From: CAZCPB01 sp044223975 | GTDB taxonomy: Bacteria; Planctomycetota; Phycisphaerae; Phycisphaerales; UBA1924 | Direction of reading: 5' to 3' | Length of the DNA: 64,000 nucleotides | Assembly (NCBI GenBank): GCA_044223975.1 | Contig: JBGALI010000012.1 | Location: 62,001-126,000, forward strand | Part shown: piece after piece, positions 61,693 to 64,000 of the stretch | Numbering within the stretch: the stretch's first letter is position 1 | Layout: every line of letters begins with the position of its first letter | Made by a program: the position numbers and the translations under genes | Notes under the pieces: generated by a model | Seen by the model: the letters and a program-made list of their open reading frames with translations, nothing else | Told to the model about the DNA's origin: nothing | Databases searched by the model: none

Positions 61693-62763
61693 ATGATGCA
61701 GAACCCTCGTCCGTCGACCGGCACCGCCCTCATTCTTTCGGCCGTTCTCCTGGCCGCGCCGACACTTTGCCCCGCCCAGACTCCTCCGGCAACTTCTCCT
61801 CAAGAGGCCGCCCCAGCCCAAACGGGCACGGCCAAGCTCCGAGCCGATGCTGAGTCCCTCCGCCCGCTCTTCTCTTCCCCGCTGGCGCAGGAGTTCCTGG
61901 GGGCCGTCCCCGCCCTCCCCGACGTCGCCCCGCGCACGCTGTATTTCGACCCTGCCCTTCGACGCTGGCACAAGAAGGCTGATGCCGACGCCCTCGACGA
62001 GCAAACCCGCTCCACGCTCCGCGAACGCACCGTTGATTTCTACGAAACCAAGTACGGCACGCCGCTGGCATACGCGCGGCCGATCGAGATCCTGGCGACT
62101 TCGAAGCTCGATCCGCCCGTCCGCAGCTTCGACCGCGCCCGCATCCTCGACTACGGCTACGGCACCATCGGGCACCTCAAGATCCTGAGCGCCCTGGGCG
62201 CCGCCGCCACGGGCGTGGACGTCGATCCGATGCTCCCGCTCCTGTACTCCGAGCCGGGCGATCTGTCGCTCCCCGCCGATCCGTCCGGCGCGCACCCCGG
62301 CACCGTCACGCTCGTCGACGGCCAGTTTCCCGCGGGGCCCGGGGTGTACGAGAAAATCGGCACCGGCTACGACCTGTTCATCTCCAAGAACACGCTCAAG
62401 AACGGCTACATCCACCCGGCCCAGCCGGTGGACCCGCGCATGCTCGTCCACCTGGGGATCCCCGACGAGGGATTCGTGCACTCGCTCTACGCCACGCTCA
62501 AGCCCGGCGGCGTGGCGATCATCTACAACCTCTGCCCGGCGCCCGCGCCCGAGGGCAAGCCGTACATCCCCTGGGCCGACGGTCGCTGCCCGTTCCCGCG
62601 CGAGATGTGGGAGAAGGCCGGGTTCCGCGTGATCGCGTTCGACGTGAACGACGACGAGCCGGCCCGAGTCATGGCTCGCGCCTTGGGCTGGGACAAGTCG
62701 GGCATGAACGTCGATACCGATCTCTTCGCCTGGTACAGCGTGTTCCAGAAGCCGGTCGAGTGA
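61693..62763 (+). CDS. Exported protein with class I methyltransferase-like fold
   Basis: 356 residues from ATG 61693 (61696 also possible). A signal peptide is clear: TGTALILSAVLLAAPTLCPA. After a Pro/Ala linker and a helical region, motif I of SAM methyltransferases appears as ILDYGYGTIGHLKILSALGA followed by AATGVDVDP, later YDLFISKNTLKNGYIHP and VHSLYATLKPGGVAIIYNLC. The glycine motif is DYGYGTIG rather than the usual DxGxGxG. An exported methyltransferase is unexpected since SAM is cytoplasmic, so it may bind another ligand. Confidence 0.75.
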   Translation: MMQNPRPSTGTALILSAVLLAAPTLCPAQTPPATSPQEAAPAQTGTAKLRADAESLRPLFSSPLAQEFLGAVPALPDVAPRTLYFDPALRRWHKKADADALDEQTRSTLRERTVDFYETKYGTPLAYARPIEILATSKLDPPVRSFDRARILDYGYGTIGHLKILSALGAAATGVDVDPMLPLLYSEPGDLSLPADPSGAHPGTVTLVDGQFPAGPGVYEKIGTGYDLFISKNTLKNGYIHPAQPVDPRMLVHLGIPDEGFVHSLYATLKPGGVAIIYNLCPAPAPEGKPYIPWADGRCPFPREMWEKAGFRVIAFDVNDDEPARVMARALGWDKSGMNVDTDLFAWYSVFQKPVE

Positions 62764-62802
62764 GCGGCGTCCACATCGCGCCGAGCCGGCGAATCTCGCG
62801 CA

Positions 62803-64000
62803 TCACGTAGAGCCGCTGTCTCGGACGCCGCCCTTGGACCTGACCTCCGGCCGTCTTCCAAGCAGAACCGCGCCGACCAGCCACGCCACCGCGAGCGGCA
62901 CGGAGAACCACACGAGCGCCACTCCCGCGCTCTGCAGGGCCAGCGGCATCCAGCCCCCCAGCATGTCGCCGGCGCGGTAGACGAACGTGTCGATGAACGG
63001 TTTGGATTTGTAGATCGCATCGGGGGTGAGGCCCGCGAACAGCGACTCGCGCGCCGGTCGGTCGACCGCGTAATGCAGGCCGCGCCGCACCACCTGGAAC
63101 ACGGTCACCATGATCAGGGCGGGGTGCAGCGCCAGCGCCCCGAAGCCCAGCAGTGTCACCACCGGCAGCACGGCGATCGCGACCCCCACGCCGAGCATGG
63201 TGATCAGGCGTCCGGTGACGAAGACCTGCATCACCAGCGTGAGCACGTTGGAGTAGATGTCGATGTCCGCGAACGCGGCTGTGCGGGCCGCGTCGTCGGG
63301 GTACGACGTTTCAATGATCTTCCCTTGCTGGTAGTACAGCAGGGTGGACGTCAGGGAGAAGAGCAGCATGTACAGCGTGATGGAACGCAGGTACGACGAG
63401 CGGACGATGAGCATGAAGCCGGCCATCACGCCGCGCCCGGGTTCGCGGGACGGACGGACGACCCCTTCCACCTGCGTGGCGGCCTCGTCCCTCCGGAACC
63501 GCCTTCCGAGCAGCCACACGCAGACGACGCATAGTTCCAGCGGCACTAATGAGCAAAGCACGATCTCGGGTCGGTCCAGCTTCAGCCAGGGGTGGGCGTG
63601 GTCCCCGAGCCCATTCATGAGCGCCTTCACCAGCCACCCGCCGGTGATGGCTCCGAGCGTCCCGCCGATACCCAGGAACCCAAAGAGCCGCCGCCCGCGC
63701 TCTCGCCCCATCCCGTCGGCCATGAACCCCCAGAACACCGAAACGACGAACAGGTTGAACACGCTCAGCCAGACGTAGAACGTGTACCCCAGCCCGAGCT
63801 GCCAGTCGGGGTGGTCCTGCTTGAACCACTTGAACAGGCCGTAGAACACCAGCAGGTTCATGGCGAAGAAGTGGTACACCAGCGGGATGAACTTCCGGCG
63901 GGGCATCCGCGACACCAGCCATGCGAACACGGGGTTGGCACCCAGCATCGCCAGCAGCGTGGCGGTCATGAGCAGAGGAATTTTGTCCGCGCCGCCCGCG
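62803..64000 (-). CDS. Major-facilitator-like transporter (possibly NTP/NDP-exchanger family), cut by window edge
   Basis: About 399 residues visible; the frame is open to the right edge and the N-terminus is outside. At least nine hydrophobic helices. ANPVFAWLVSRMPRRKFIPL, then VWLSVFNLFVVSVFWGFMAD, RLFGFLGIGGTLGAITGGWL and DAIYKSKPFIDTFVYRAGDM resemble MFS proteins of the Npt1/Npt2 (ADP/ATP translocase-like) group often found in free-living planctomycetes. The tail is short and basic. Substrate cannot be assigned. Confidence 0.75.
   Translation of the reverse strand, partial: AGGADKIPLLMTATLLAMLGANPVFAWLVSRMPRRKFIPLVYHFFAMNLLVFYGLFKWFKQDHPDWQLGLGYTFYVWLSVFNLFVVSVFWGFMADGMGRERGRRLFGFLGIGGTLGAITGGWLVKALMNGLGDHAHPWLKLDRPEIVLCSLVPLELCVVCVWLLGRRFRRDEAATQVEGVVRPSREPGRGVMAGFMLIVRSSYLRSITLYMLLFSLTSTLLYYQQGKIIETSYPDDAARTAAFADIDIYSNVLTLVMQVFVTGRLITMLGVGVAIAVLPVVTLLGFGALALHPALIMVTVFQVVRRGLHYAVDRPARESLFAGLTPDAIYKSKPFIDTFVYRAGDMLGGWMPLALQSAGVALVWFSVPLAVAWLVGAVLLGRRPEVRSKGGVRDSGST

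Overview
The window looks like a chromosome segment from a GC-rich member of the Planctomycetota, most likely Phycisphaerae. The reasons are: four exported proteins ending in the 'GC-type dockerin' tail (two DxNxFVNGDDFD repeats and a last AGC), a planctomycete-style integrase N-terminus, a Ser/Thr kinase with an N-terminal HxxxCxxC finger paired with an ECF sigma factor, and a small membrane protein ending in a CxxCGYD...CPECG zinc ribbon. No 16S or other phylogenetic marker is present, so the placement is inference.

Region 1 (1-6.8 kb) is an integrated mobile replicon. It has a cut-off integrase, an Xre repressor with its own promoter and operator, a divergent excisionase-like HTH protein, a RepB-like primase, a 1.1 kb gene-free stretch with three large palindromes (candidate origin), four small unknown or HTH proteins in a coupled operon that ends at a good terminator, and a few further small genes. 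It abuts a tRNA-Ile2 (CAT) gene.

Region 2 (6.88-26.07 kb) lies between that tRNA and a 46-nt copy of its 3' half, so it looks like a second island in tandem. It carries an SPFH/flotillin protein with a triple repeat, a truncated tyrosine recombinase beside a dispersed repeat, a dockerin protein, a signalling block (HDOD response regulator, hybrid kinase-Hpt-HD-GYP operon, second hybrid kinase, PilZ protein), an SDR, a PAP2 phosphatase and small membrane proteins.

Region 3 (26.1-38.0 kb) has a MarR-controlled RND efflux pair, a decayed TPR gene, and an eight-gene, mostly ATGA-coupled operon: radical SAM protein, 71-aa protein, Ycf46-like AAA ATPase, Ycf35/DUF1257-like protein, DUF2997-like protein, zinc-ribbon membrane protein with a signal-peptidase fold that has lost both catalytic residues, TPR protein and PilT-like ATPase. 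This is the best candidate for an undescribed system.

Region 4 (38.2-64 kb) looks like stable chromosome: a lipoprotein, an ECF sigma/kinase pair, a large BNR-repeat protein, three clustered dockerin proteins, PilZ, ribH-nusB-ftsY, a UbiA-like enzyme, an MlaE/STAS/anti-sigma kinase/lipoprotein chain, guaA, YjbQ, a thioredoxin-like protein, two exported proteins of unknown role (one with a methyltransferase fold), a Tat-exported flavin amine oxidase, and a transporter cut by the right edge.
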